A DNA stretch of 46,700 bases from an uncultured Lachnospiraceae bacterium (lineage in GTDB: Bacteria; Bacillota; Clostridia; Lachnospirales; Lachnospiraceae), in the NCBI GenBank assembly GCA_951802115.1, contig CATOPL010000024.1, positions 1 to 46,700 on the forward strand. Reading direction: 5' to 3'. The notes under the pieces were generated by a model that was not told where the DNA came from, did no database searches, and was given only the letters and a program-made list of their open reading frames with translations. Below, in pieces: positions 26,086-34,050 of the stretch; the stretch's first letter is position 1; every line of letters starts with the position of its first letter. Made by a program: the position numbers and the translations under genes.

Positions 26086-26943
26086 TTATTCATATCCCGT
26101 TTCCAGTCTGCTGCCGTCACATACCGTCACCACGGCGCGGTCGGCTGTATCCCATACCTGCACTCCGGATTCTTCCAGAAGTCCCAGTGTTTTTTCTTCC
26201 GCCGGGTTTTTGTTTGAGCAGCAGATCACCGCTTCCTCTGGCGCAACTGCTTCCAGCAGTTCCTTCAGCGCCTTTTGATATCTTCCGTGATGCGGCATCT
26301 TCATCCAGTCGTGTCTCCAGTCCGTTCCGTCTGCAAGCATCTGCCGAATCCTGGTTTTTTCGATATCCCCGGTAAACAGAAAACTTCTTTCTCCATAGAC
26401 CATGCTGGTCACAAGAGACATATCATTATCATATTCTTCCCCGGCACTTTGAATCTCCTGCACCTGTTCCGCCGGATATATGGTAAGCTGCATCCTTCCC
26501 TCTGATATGCTCAGCGGTTCTGTCAGCCTTCTGACATCCGGATGATTTTCAAGACTGACGAGAAACTTCCGATATTCCTCCCTGTCGCCCTCATAATCCG
26601 GCAGAATGACCGATGCGACTTCCATATGTTCCATCACATATGCAGCGCCGCCGACATGATCTTTATCAAAATGTGTGATTAAGAGCCGGTCGATGTGATG
26701 AATTCCCCTTTTTTGCAGCTCCTGTACAATCGTTTCCCCATCTTCCCATTCACCGGTATCCATCAGCAGCACCTGATCCGCTTCCTGAATAATCAAAGCA
26801 TCTGCCTTGCCCACTGACAGCGCTGTTATGACAAGTTTCCCGCTGCTCTGGCTTCCTGATAAAAGCAGTCGTTTCATTCCCAGCCATGACAGCAGCAACA
26901 CCAGGATCAGAATCAACGCTCCTGCCCATTGTTTTTTTCGCAT
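26086..26943 (-). CDS. Membrane-anchored MBL-fold metallohydrolase (ComEC C-terminal-like)
   Basis: This protein of about 285 residues has one N-terminal membrane segment (residues 5-25) and a metallo-beta-lactamase fold outside. The metal motif is THFDKDHVGG (the HxDxDH form of ComEC-like proteins), with further ligands in LFTGDIE and PHHGRY. Such domains may be secreted or surface nucleases or phosphodiesterases. The substrate is unknown. There is no ComEC channel region, so this is a stand-alone domain. The ATG at 26943 lies 4 bases after the stop of the CDF gene, with GAAGGG inside that gene as ribosome binding site. The two are translationally linked. Confidence 0.85.
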   Translation of the reverse strand: MRKKQWAGALILILVLLLSWLGMKRLLLSGSQSSGKLVITALSVGKADALIIQEADQVLLMDTGEWEDGETIVQELQKRGIHHIDRLLITHFDKDHVGGAAYVMEHMEVASVILPDYEGDREEYRKFLVSLENHPDVRRLTEPLSISEGRMQLTIYPAEQVQEIQSAGEEYDNDMSLVTSMVYGERSFLFTGDIEKTRIRQMLADGTDWRHDWMKMPHHGRYQKALKELLEAVAPEEAVICCSNKNPAEEKTLGLLEESGVQVWDTADRAVVTVCDGSRLETGYE

Positions 26944-26947
26944 ACTC

Positions 26948-27871
26948 CTATACCCTTCTTTTTTTATCCGAATCACCTGCAGGGTTTACATGTACCATAC
27001 AGTGTTTGACTTCCGGAAAACGTTTTTCAATCGCGTGATGTACCTGTTCTGCAATTTCATGCGTCTCATACAACGTCTGTCTGCCGTCTGCCGCAATCTC
27101 CATATCCACATACATTTTTGCGCCGAACAGCCGCGTCATCAGACTGTCAATGCCAAGCACGCCCTCCTGTCCGAGTACCACACGACGGATCTCTTCTTCC
27201 GTCTTTGCATCACAGGCTTTATCTACCATTTTGTTCACCGCATCCATAAAAATCTCATATGCTGCTTTTCCAATGAGAATACTGATTACTAGGCAAGCCG
27301 CCGAATCCAGCACCGGATACCCCATTCTGGAACCCGCAATTCCGACAAAAGCGCCGATCGAAGACAAAGAATCCGAACGGTGATGCCATGCATCCGCCAT
27401 TAAAACTCCTGATTTGATTTTTTTTGCCGCCGCCCTGGTATACCAGTACATCCACTCCTTGACAGCAATAGAGATAATCGCTGCCACCAGCGCCATAAAA
27501 TGTGGAATTTCCAAAGAGCCGTAATCTCCTGACAGAACCGTGCGGAGTCCTCCAAGACCAATGCCGACTCCTGTTGCCATCAGAATCGTCGCCAGTATAA
27601 CAGAAGCGACGCATTCCAGCCGCTCATGCCCATATGGATGATTGGTGTCCGATTGCTTCGCGGAGATCCGTACACCGATCATTACGATAATCGTACTGAA
27701 TACGTCAGAAGCAGAATGTATGGCATCCGATACCATGGCTCCGGAACGTCCCAGAATTCCTGCCAGCAGTTTTCCCAGTGACAGGATCAAATTCACCGCA
27801 ATACTGATTGTGGATACACGCATGGCAATTTTCTGATTCTGTTTATCCATATTTAGTTTTTCCTGATTCAT
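26948..27871 (-). CDS. Cation diffusion facilitator family transporter
   Basis: This 307-residue divalent metal exporter of the CDF family has six predicted helices. Metal-site motifs on helices 2 and 5 are SDAIHSASD and DAWHHRSDS, where HxxxD-type residues coordinate Zn, Fe, Mn or Co. A C-terminal cytoplasmic ferredoxin-like domain (about 215-300) ends with a His-containing tail. It is the first gene of a pair with the MBL hydrolase. A weak extended -10 (TGCTATACT, -10 at 27963-27968 on the minus strand) lies about 95 bases upstream. The metal cannot be decided from sequence. Confidence 0.93.
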   Translation of the reverse strand: MNQEKLNMDKQNQKIAMRVSTISIAVNLILSLGKLLAGILGRSGAMVSDAIHSASDVFSTIIVMIGVRISAKQSDTNHPYGHERLECVASVILATILMATGVGIGLGGLRTVLSGDYGSLEIPHFMALVAAIISIAVKEWMYWYTRAAAKKIKSGVLMADAWHHRSDSLSSIGAFVGIAGSRMGYPVLDSAACLVISILIGKAAYEIFMDAVNKMVDKACDAKTEEEIRRVVLGQEGVLGIDSLMTRLFGAKMYVDMEIAADGRQTLYETHEIAEQVHHAIEKRFPEVKHCMVHVNPAGDSDKKRRV

Positions 27872-28097
27872 ACTTCATGTTCCCCCTTTCCGTTTCCGCA
27901 GATTTGTCAAAGACGGTTCCGTCTGTTCTCATTTTCACCTTTGAAAATTTCATTTTCTCATCAGTATAGCACAGATAAAGTCCCTCTGTACAGAAGACTT
28001 TTTCGCGCCTTCTCATATTATTTCGACCTGTATCTTTTGCATCATCTTAAGATTTTTTTAATTAGCCTGATTTCCACTGGTATTTAAGCGCCTGATC

Positions 28098-28106
28098 TGG
28101 TAGAAT
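28098..28106 (+). promoter_or_regulatory. Extended -10 promoter of the sortase gene
   Basis: TG-G-TAGAAT (TG at 28098, hexamer 28101-28106), with no good -35 box. The predicted leader is very short, about 12 bases to the ATG. The same extended -10 form occurs before murL (29215-29223) and before the LytM-like gene (32917-32925). Confidence 0.45.
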
Positions 28107-28124
28107 GAACAGGGTGATGCTTAT

Positions 28125-29078
28125 ATGAATGAACGTAAAAAGACCGGCAAAAACCGTTCTGCCGGAAAACCAACACAAACAGAAAACCGCCGCAGAACAG
28201 GCGCTCCAAAACATCAGGGAGATCGGATCTCGTCGCGCAGCCGAAGACGCGCTGAAGAGGCCAGGCGCAGACGTCGGACAAGACTTCTGATTCAGGGGAT
28301 CTTTCTCGGATTCTGTGTCTGTCTGTTGTGTTTCAGTATTTATCAGCTGGTTTCCATATTTTTTGGATACCGTTCCGGAGACAAAGAATACGAAGAGCTC
28401 AGACAATATGTGCTTGAAGAACCGACTGCTCCTGAAAGTCTGCCCGATACTTCCTATGTTTCGGAGGAGACACAAGAAAATACAGATACCGATACAGATG
28501 CATCCACATCTTTGTCCGTCCCGATGTCAAGAATCGATCTCGATTCTCTTCAGAAAATAAATTCCGAAGCAATCGGCTGGATTGAAATTCCGGATACCAT
28601 AATCAGCTATCCGCTGGTACAGGCAGAAGATAATTCATACTATTTGACTCATACATTCAGAAAAGAAAGCAACAAATCCGGAAGTATTTTTCTGGAAGCG
28701 AAAAATCATGCTGATTTCAGTGACCTGCATACCATCATTTACGGGCACAATATGAAGAACGGTTCCATGTTTACGAAACTTAAAGATTACAGTTCCCGGA
28801 GCTATCTGAATGACCATCCTTATATATACATAGATCTGACCGACGGTTCGCACTGCTATCAGATCTTCTCCTGCCACGAAGCCGATATTTCGGACAACTG
28901 TTATACGATCGGTTATGAACATGATGATGTCTATGCCTCATTCCTGGAATCTTTGAAGTCTTCTTCTCTGTATGACACCGGTATCGACGTCGGCATCGAT
29001 GATTCCGTCATTACACTGTCAACCTGTACCAAAAACGGAACTAAACGTTTTGTGGTACATGCAAAAAAAGTATATTAA
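28125..29078 (+). CDS. Class B sortase
   Basis: This 317-residue sortase is a cysteine transpeptidase that anchors proteins to the cell wall or builds pili. It has a long basic N-terminus (residues 1-52, many Arg and Lys), one membrane helix (about 53-79), an acidic linker, then the sortase fold. The catalytic residues are H208 in IIYGHNM, C301 in TLSTCT and R308 in KRFVV. The EIPDTIISYPLVQ region and the extra helix are those of class B enzymes. No LPxTG-type or NPxTN-type substrate is encoded in the window. The arginine-rich cytoplasmic tail is longer than usual. Confidence 0.93.
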   Translation: MNERKKTGKNRSAGKPTQTENRRRTGAPKHQGDRISSRSRRRAEEARRRRRTRLLIQGIFLGFCVCLLCFSIYQLVSIFFGYRSGDKEYEELRQYVLEEPTAPESLPDTSYVSEETQENTDTDTDASTSLSVPMSRIDLDSLQKINSEAIGWIEIPDTIISYPLVQAEDNSYYLTHTFRKESNKSGSIFLEAKNHADFSDLHTIIYGHNMKNGSMFTKLKDYSSRSYLNDHPYIYIDLTDGSHCYQIFSCHEADISDNCYTIGYEHDDVYASFLESLKSSSLYDTGIDVGIDDSVITLSTCTKNGTKRFVVHAKKVY

Positions 29079-29114
29079 CCATAGCGCCCTCCTCTGGAGA
29101 GGTGACGTGATATC

Positions 29115-29168
29115 GAAAAACGCATCCCTGGTTTGTGTGCCAGACACACAAACCAGGGATGCGTTTTC
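29115..29168 (+). terminator. Strong 23-bp hairpin terminator
   Basis: A perfect 23-base inverted repeat (arms 29117-29139 and 29145-29167) with a 5-base loop ends in TTTT. It separates srtB-type sortase from murL. It is self-complementary, so it can act on both strands. Confidence 0.9.
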
Positions 29169-29214
29169 CGGCAGTCTCTTTCATTTCCTCCCCCTTTCCA
29201 TTTAAAGGGGCCTG

Positions 29215-29223
29215 TGGTAGAAT
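29215..29223 (+). promoter_or_regulatory. Extended -10 promoter of murL
   Basis: TG-G-TAGAAT (hexamer 29218-29223) lies 38 bases before the murL ATG and just after the strong terminator. Confidence 0.5.
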
Positions 29224-29260
29224 AAAAACTGATGAATATTTTTCCAAAGGGGTTTTTTTT

Positions 29261-30646
29261 ATGAAAACTTATGAATCCTGCCGAAAGGCTTATCCGATCT
29301 TTCTTTTTAAATCCTATACGGTTCAGGATACGCAGACAGAATTAAAAATCACCTACCATTTTGAGATACCGGGACTGTCTGTATTTGAACCTTTCTGGAT
29401 TTTTCCAAAAAATACAGCTCTGCCTGTGAATCCGGACGCAAACCATACGCTTCATTCCATGCTATTCGGTCTTGGTATGGTAGAACTGATCAGTTACTGG
29501 AAAATCGCCTGTCCCCCAAAGGTAATTGTATCTGCAGGCTTCCTGAACAAAGCTCAGATTCAATGGTGGAAGGAGCTCTATTATCTGGGACTGGGGGAAT
29601 TCTTCTATACTAATGGCATCACCGCTGATCCGGAGCATTTTATGGAACTTGTATGCGACGCCCCGGAGCAGTCCGGCAACCCTGTACCTTCTTCTGCCAC
29701 GAACGGCTGCCTGATTCCCATTGGCGGAGGAAAAGATTCTGCCTGCACGATTGAGATGCTGAAAAAAAGCGGGCATCCTCTGAAAACATATATTATCAAT
29801 CCCAGAGGGGCAACCTTAAATACCATAAAAGCTGCCGGCCTGCCAGAACGCGACAGTCTTCATGCCAGAAGAACACTCGATGCACATATGCTTGCGCTGA
29901 ATAAAGAAGGATACCTGAACGGCCATACTCCGTTTTCTGCGCTGGTAGCCTTTTCCTCGCTGATCACGGCTTATCTGCACGAACTTCGGTATATTGCGCT
30001 GTCCAATGAGTCCAGCGCCAATGAAAGCACCGTAGCCGGCAGCACAGTCAACCATCAATATTCAAAAAGCTTTAAATTTGAACTGGATTTTCATAATTAC
30101 GAAAAAAATTTCATCGGCAGCAATATCCATTATTTCAGCATGCTGCGCCCGCTTTCAGAATTCCAGATTGCAAAGTATTTTTCAGGCGCACCCGCCTATC
30201 ATGATATTTTCCGCAGCTGCAATGCCGGCAGCAAGCAGGATATCTGGTGCGGGCACTGCCCCAAATGCCTGTTTGTATTTCTGATTCTGTCTCCGTTTTT
30301 GAATCATCAAAGACTTGTGGAAATCTTCGGAACCGATATGACAGACAATCCCGATATGAAGACTGATTTTGAAAAGCTGACCGGCATACAGGATGAAAAA
30401 CCGTTTGAATGCGTGGGAAGCCGAAACGAAGTCAACGCCGCCATCTGTCTGACCATAGAACGCATGCAGAATGAAGGAGAACAGCTTCCTTTTCTGTTTT
30501 CCTGGTATCTGAAACAGCCGGTTTATGCCGCTTCTTTTCCAGGCCGTCACAAATACGACCACTATTATGACCGCGATCATCTTCTGCCTGAACAATTTTT
30601 AAATTTGCTGTCTGAAGAATGTTATGGAGGAAACCTGCCTTGCTGA
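29261..30646 (+). CDS. murL: UDP-MurNAc-L-Ala-L-Glu epimerase (MurL)
   Basis: This 461-residue protein fits MurL, the ATP-dependent epimerase that turns UDP-MurNAc-L-Ala-L-Glu into the D-Glu form. Visible features are an ATP-pyrophosphatase-like loop GGGKDS (155-160), the NESSANESTV segment (249-258) and a cysteine group C320, C330, C333, C336 (RSC...WCGHCPKC), which may bind metal. The ATG at 29261 is preceded by AAAGGGG; a longer upstream reading runs through the terminator and is rejected. Its partner, a MurD2-like ligase, overlaps its end. Family assignment is by recognition of motif order and neighbour, not by search. Confidence 0.82.
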   Translation: MKTYESCRKAYPIFLFKSYTVQDTQTELKITYHFEIPGLSVFEPFWIFPKNTALPVNPDANHTLHSMLFGLGMVELISYWKIACPPKVIVSAGFLNKAQIQWWKELYYLGLGEFFYTNGITADPEHFMELVCDAPEQSGNPVPSSATNGCLIPIGGGKDSACTIEMLKKSGHPLKTYIINPRGATLNTIKAAGLPERDSLHARRTLDAHMLALNKEGYLNGHTPFSALVAFSSLITAYLHELRYIALSNESSANESTVAGSTVNHQYSKSFKFELDFHNYEKNFIGSNIHYFSMLRPLSEFQIAKYFSGAPAYHDIFRSCNAGSKQDIWCGHCPKCLFVFLILSPFLNHQRLVEIFGTDMTDNPDMKTDFEKLTGIQDEKPFECVGSRNEVNAAICLTIERMQNEGEQLPFLFSWYLKQPVYAASFPGRHKYDHYYDRDHLLPEQFLNLLSEECYGGNLPC

Positions 30647-31974
30647 ATATCCTGAAACAACTTGTCGCTGATAAGAAAATCCTGATCCTCGGCTACGGAA
30701 GAGAAGGACGGTCCACACTTCGCCGACTTCTGCAGACAGACACCTATGCCTCTCTCGCCGTTTCCGATCAGTCGGATATTTCTCTGGAAAATCCTTCTGT
30801 ACAGTTTTTTTCCGGCCCCACTTATATGGACCGTCTGGATGACTATGATTTGATCTTCAAAAGTCCCGGGATCGTTCTTCCCCGGGATCCGTCGGCATAC
30901 AAATGCCGCTTCACTTCTCAGATGGAGGTATTTATTTCCGCTTATCAGAGCCAGATCATTGGAATCACAGGCACCAAGGGAAAGAGCACTGTCACCACCC
31001 TGCTTTACCATATTTTAAAAGAAAGCGGACGGGATGCCGTCCTTGCAGGAAATATCGGAATTCCGGCTTTTGATATCCTCGAAAAAATCAATGCCGAAAC
31101 GAAAATCATCTGTGAACTGTCCTGCCATCAGCTGGAATATATCCATGTATCGCCGCATATATCCGTTCTTCTTAATATTCATGAAGAACATCTGGATCAT
31201 TACGGCACGCTGGAAAAATATATCCACTCCAAGCAGCAGATCTATCTGCATCAGAAACCTGAAGATCTGCTGCTGTGCGCTCTGTCCGCTTTACCCGCAA
31301 AAGGTACCTGCCGGTCGCAGATCTACACAGTCTCTGACCGTTTTTCCACAGCCGACGTTCTCCTAAGTGGATCCCATATCCGTTTTGAACGGGGCGATTA
31401 TCAGATTCCGGTAAAAGATATCCATCTGCTCGGACATCACAATCATATCGACATCGCATTCGATTATGCGCTCTGCCATATGCTTGGACTGTCTGACGAA
31501 GAATTCGAATCTGCATTAAAAAGCTACGAACCGCTTCCCCACCGCCTGCATTTTATCGGCGAACATGATCATATCCGGTACTACGACGATTCCATATCCA
31601 CGATCGGAGATACTACGATACAGGCATTAAAAAGTGTTCCCCATGTGGGATCCGTCCTGATCGGCGGCATGGATCGGGGAATTGAATATGAAGATCTGAT
31701 CACTTATTTATCCGGCCATCCGGTTCCCCATATTATCCTGATGTATGACACCGGAAAGCGTATTTACCAGGAAATTCACCGCAATTATCCGGATTTTTGC
31801 TCGCCGGAACGTCTGGTCCTGGTAGACACCCTTGAGGATGCCGTTGCCGCCGCGCGGACACTTACATCACCCGGAGACGCCTGTATCCTCTCTCCTGCTG
31901 CGGCCAGCTATGGCGTTTTTAAAAACTTTGAAGAACGCGGTGACATGTTCCAGAAACTGGTATTACCACAATAA
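30640..31974 (+). CDS. murD2: UDP-MurNAc-L-Ala-L-glutamate ligase (MurD2-like)
   Basis: This Mur ligase of about 444 residues has an N-terminal Rossmann domain (ILGYGREGRS), the ATP loop GTKGKST (111-117), the SCHQLEY and HLDHYGT motifs of the central domain, and a C-terminal domain with GGMDRGIEY. It would add L-Glu, rather than D-Glu, to UDP-MurNAc-L-Ala; the epimerase MurL then corrects the stereochemistry. The TTG at 30640 is preferred because GGAGG lies 9 bases upstream. An in-frame ATG at 30619 lacks a site. The start overlaps the murL stop by 7 bases, showing translational coupling. Confidence 0.85.
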   Translation: MLNILKQLVADKKILILGYGREGRSTLRRLLQTDTYASLAVSDQSDISLENPSVQFFSGPTYMDRLDDYDLIFKSPGIVLPRDPSAYKCRFTSQMEVFISAYQSQIIGITGTKGKSTVTTLLYHILKESGRDAVLAGNIGIPAFDILEKINAETKIICELSCHQLEYIHVSPHISVLLNIHEEHLDHYGTLEKYIHSKQQIYLHQKPEDLLLCALSALPAKGTCRSQIYTVSDRFSTADVLLSGSHIRFERGDYQIPVKDIHLLGHHNHIDIAFDYALCHMLGLSDEEFESALKSYEPLPHRLHFIGEHDHIRYYDDSISTIGDTTIQALKSVPHVGSVLIGGMDRGIEYEDLITYLSGHPVPHIILMYDTGKRIYQEIHRNYPDFCSPERLVLVDTLEDAVAAARTLTSPGDACILSPAAASYGVFKNFEERGDMFQKLVLPQ

Positions 31975-31999
31975 CGAAAAAGATTTTCGCAAAAATGAT

Positions 32000-32028
32000 T
32001 TGCTTTTCCCGGCGTTTCCCTCTATAAT
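32000..32028 (+). promoter_or_regulatory. Promoter of the S1-domain gene
   Basis: TTGCTT (32000-32005), 17 bases, perfect TATAAT (32023-32028), 40 bases before the ATG. Confidence 0.75.
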
Positions 32029-32067
32029 AGAAGAAGCGGCAAAAATATATATGAGGAGATTTTTAAC

Positions 32068-32829
32068 ATGGAAGAAAAAATGGAAGAAAAGCTGGAAGAA
32101 AATAAGGAAGAAAACATGACAATGGAGGATCTGTCTGAAGAGCTGGAAGCATCTTATGAAGCTGCCGAAAAAACCGAGGAAGTCTCAGAAGAAGCAGATC
32201 CTGTATGGGCGACCCTGACAGAATATATGAATGAAAAAACTGTTCTGACCGTAAAAATCGGCGGTGTCGTTAATGCCGGAGTTATCGCATATGTAGAAGG
32301 AGTCCGCGGTTTTATACCTGCATCACGTCTGGCTCTGGAGCACGTGGAAGATTTAAACGACTGGCTGCATAAAAAGATCAAAGTCCGCGTTATTACCGCA
32401 GATCCGGACAAGAAACGTCTGGTTCTCTCTGCAAGGGAACTGCTCAGAGACGAAGCACGTGCCAAAGCTGCACAGGAACGCCAGGCCGCCATGGAACAGA
32501 TCAACGTTGGCGACGTAATGGAGGGAACGGTAGAGACCTTGAAAGATTATGGCGCTTTTGTACGTCTTGAGAACGGCCTGTCCGGTCTTGTACACGTATC
32601 TCAGATTTCTGATAAACGTGTGACCACACCGGCTAAAGTGCTCAAAGAAGGCGAGACCGTAAAAGTCAAGGTTATCGCAATCAAAGACGGGAAACTTTCC
32701 CTCAGTATGAAAGCTCTTCTGGAAAAAACCGGAGAGGAAACTCACAATGACCGTGGGGATTACCGGATGCCCAAGAGCGAAAACATTTCCACGAACCTTG
32801 GTTCTCTCCTGGCTAATATAAAGCTGTAA
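32068..32829 (+). CDS. S1 RNA-binding domain protein (two S1 motifs)
   Basis: This 253-residue protein has an acidic, Glu-rich N-terminus (1-45) followed by two S1 RNA-binding folds. The first (about 52-125) contains GGVVNAGVIAYVEGVRGFIPASRL. The second (about 148-220) contains GTVETLKDYGAFVRLENGLSGLVHVSQIS, a textbook S1 motif. It resembles the short ribosomal protein S1 homologues of Clostridia, which lack the six-domain organisation of E. coli S1. It probably binds mRNA or modulates translation. GAGGAG precedes the ATG. It is a single-gene transcript bounded by a promoter and a terminator. Confidence 0.88.
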   Translation: MEEKMEEKLEENKEENMTMEDLSEELEASYEAAEKTEEVSEEADPVWATLTEYMNEKTVLTVKIGGVVNAGVIAYVEGVRGFIPASRLALEHVEDLNDWLHKKIKVRVITADPDKKRLVLSARELLRDEARAKAAQERQAAMEQINVGDVMEGTVETLKDYGAFVRLENGLSGLVHVSQISDKRVTTPAKVLKEGETVKVKVIAIKDGKLSLSMKALLEKTGEETHNDRGDYRMPKSENISTNLGSLLANIKL

Positions 32830-32855
32830 TCTGACACCGGCTGCGTTTTTTGTCG

Positions 32856-32892
32856 AGGGATGCTGTAAAAAATTCGGCATCCCTGTTTTTAT
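32856..32892 (+). terminator. Terminator of the S1-domain gene
   Basis: AGGGATGC (32856-32863) pairs with GCATCCCT (32877-32884), followed by GTTTTTATT. Confidence 0.88.
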
Positions 32893-32916
32893 TCCCTTCT
32901 TTTCCTTCTGAACCTA

Positions 32917-32925
32917 TGGTATAAT
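32917..32925 (+). promoter_or_regulatory. Extended -10 promoter of the LytM-like/bactofilin operon
   Basis: TG-G-TATAAT (hexamer 32920-32925) has a perfect extended -10 and no clear -35. It implies a leader of about 180 bases before the first ATG at 33111. Confidence 0.7.
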
Positions 32926-32931
32926 ATTGAC

Positions 32932-33108
32932 AGACATGATGTCGGTACCGGTCTGCTGCTGCCCGAAGGGAAGACATTCATATCAGCAGACTGGTCATAC
33001 GCCCCGGCAGGTGCATGGAAAAACACCGTCTTCCTTTGGCGGACCGACCGCACTCACCGGCGGCGGCATGTACAAAACACATGCCATCATATCGTTCAGG
33101 AGGTTTTG
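32932..33108 (+). ncRNA. Structured 5' leader of unknown type
   Basis: The leader contains a 12-pair stem (32947-32958 with 32984-32995, one G-T pair), a short GGTG/CACC hairpin near 33010-33030 and a perfect GGCATGT/ACATGCC hairpin (33066-33086) close to the ribosome binding site (AGGAGG, 33098-33103). It matches none of the riboswitch classes I can recall. A reading frame of 63 codons crosses it but has no ribosome binding site. A cis-regulatory role is inferred only. Confidence 0.35.
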
Positions 33109-33110
33109 TT

Positions 33111-33857
33111 ATGAATAATCAAAGACACAGACGCAGGGAATCTTTTTCGGTACTTCTGATTTCCAACACAGATCGAAGTAGCAGGCAATTTGATATATCA
33201 TTGTCTATACTTCGGTTTCTGCTGTTCCTGTTGCTTCTTATCCTTCTTACGACTGGCTTGTCCGTATATGGATTTTTAAGCAGACGGGGAATCGAAAGCA
33301 AACTGCGCAAGGAACTTGCCGCACAGGAAACGCTTGTACAGCAGCTCACGCAAGAAAAAGAAAGTCTGGAATCAGAAAAAGCAGTTCTGGTCAGCGAAAA
33401 TGAATCACTGCGGTCGGAGGCAGAACAGGCTGTCGCTGCAATGGCAGAAAAAGAGGCCGAGGAGGAAGAAGAGGAACCTCAGGAAGACCCGAACGTTCCT
33501 ACCAGATACCCGTATTCCGGTGCCAGCGTTCTCTTGTCCTCCTACAACGAAGAACAGCCATATCTCTCGCTCAGCACTTACACAGGCGGCACGGTAACTG
33601 CAGCCGGTAATGGTACAGTGACCGCTATAAGCTCTGACGACACCTATCAGTATATCATTGAAATTGATCATGAAAACGGATATCGTACACGTTATCTCTG
33701 CCATCAGGACGCAGATCAGGGAGCTGAAGAAGGGACACCGATACAGGCCGGAGATGTTTTACTTACCATAACCACAGACGAGACTCAGGTAGACTACCAG
33801 GTACTTCATGAGGAAGAACCTGTAGACCCGCTTTCTGTCATAGACGCAAAAGGATAG
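33111..33857 (+). CDS. Membrane-anchored coiled-coil protein with degenerate LytM/M23-like domain
   Basis: This 248-residue protein has a short basic N-terminus, one membrane helix (about 32-55), a coiled coil (about 60-115, Glu/Lys/Gln rich) with a very acidic end (EAEEEEEEPQEDP), and a C-terminal beta domain. TVTAAGNGTVTAISSDD followed by the GDVLLTITTDETQVDYQVLHEEE segment resembles the M23 (LytM) peptidase fold. The zinc ligands are missing: neither the HxxxD site nor the terminal HxH is present (VDYQV stands in place of LHYEV). It would be a non-catalytic LytM protein. It is co-directional with the bactofilin gene 193 bases downstream. Confidence 0.75.
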   Translation: MNNQRHRRRESFSVLLISNTDRSSRQFDISLSILRFLLFLLLLILLTTGLSVYGFLSRRGIESKLRKELAAQETLVQQLTQEKESLESEKAVLVSENESLRSEAEQAVAAMAEKEAEEEEEEPQEDPNVPTRYPYSGASVLLSSYNEEQPYLSLSTYTGGTVTAAGNGTVTAISSDDTYQYIIEIDHENGYRTRYLCHQDADQGAEEGTPIQAGDVLLTITTDETQVDYQVLHEEEPVDPLSVIDAKG

Positions 33858-33863
33858 TCAATA

Positions 33864-33917
33864 ACCCCGCTGCAAGCAACGGAGCATCAAGCTTGCAACG
33901 CTGCAGAGCAGCGGGGT
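33864..33917 (+). repeat. Hairpin in the spacer before the bactofilin gene
   Basis: ACCCCGCTGC (33864-33873) and GCAGCGGGGT (33908-33917) are perfect 10-base inverted arms, with an alternative inner pair TGCAAGC/GCTTGCA. No T-run follows. Confidence 0.55.
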
Positions 33918-33923
33918 ATGTGA

Positions 33924-33982
33924 CCCTCGCGGCATTCGCCAAATGCCCGTGCAAGCACGGCACTTGGCTCATTGCTCGCGGG
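33924..33982 (+). repeat. Imperfect 24-base inverted repeat
   Basis: The arms 33924-33947 (starting CCCTCGCGGCATT) and 33959-33982 (ending ATTGCTCGCGGG) are imperfectly complementary around CGTGCAAGCAC, itself partly self-complementary. The form suggests an interspersed palindromic repeat of the genome or a structured mRNA segment. Confidence 0.5.
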
Positions 33983-34050
33983 AATCAATTACCTGTAAGG
34001 ACACAGCATCTGATCTGCTGCCTGCAGGATAACACGAGGAGGATTGCAAC

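Noticed and set aside
33015..33110. Upstream extension of the LytM-like gene
   Set aside because: It runs through the structured leader; the ATG at 33111 has AGGAGG at normal spacing and begins a normal basic N-terminus before the membrane helix.
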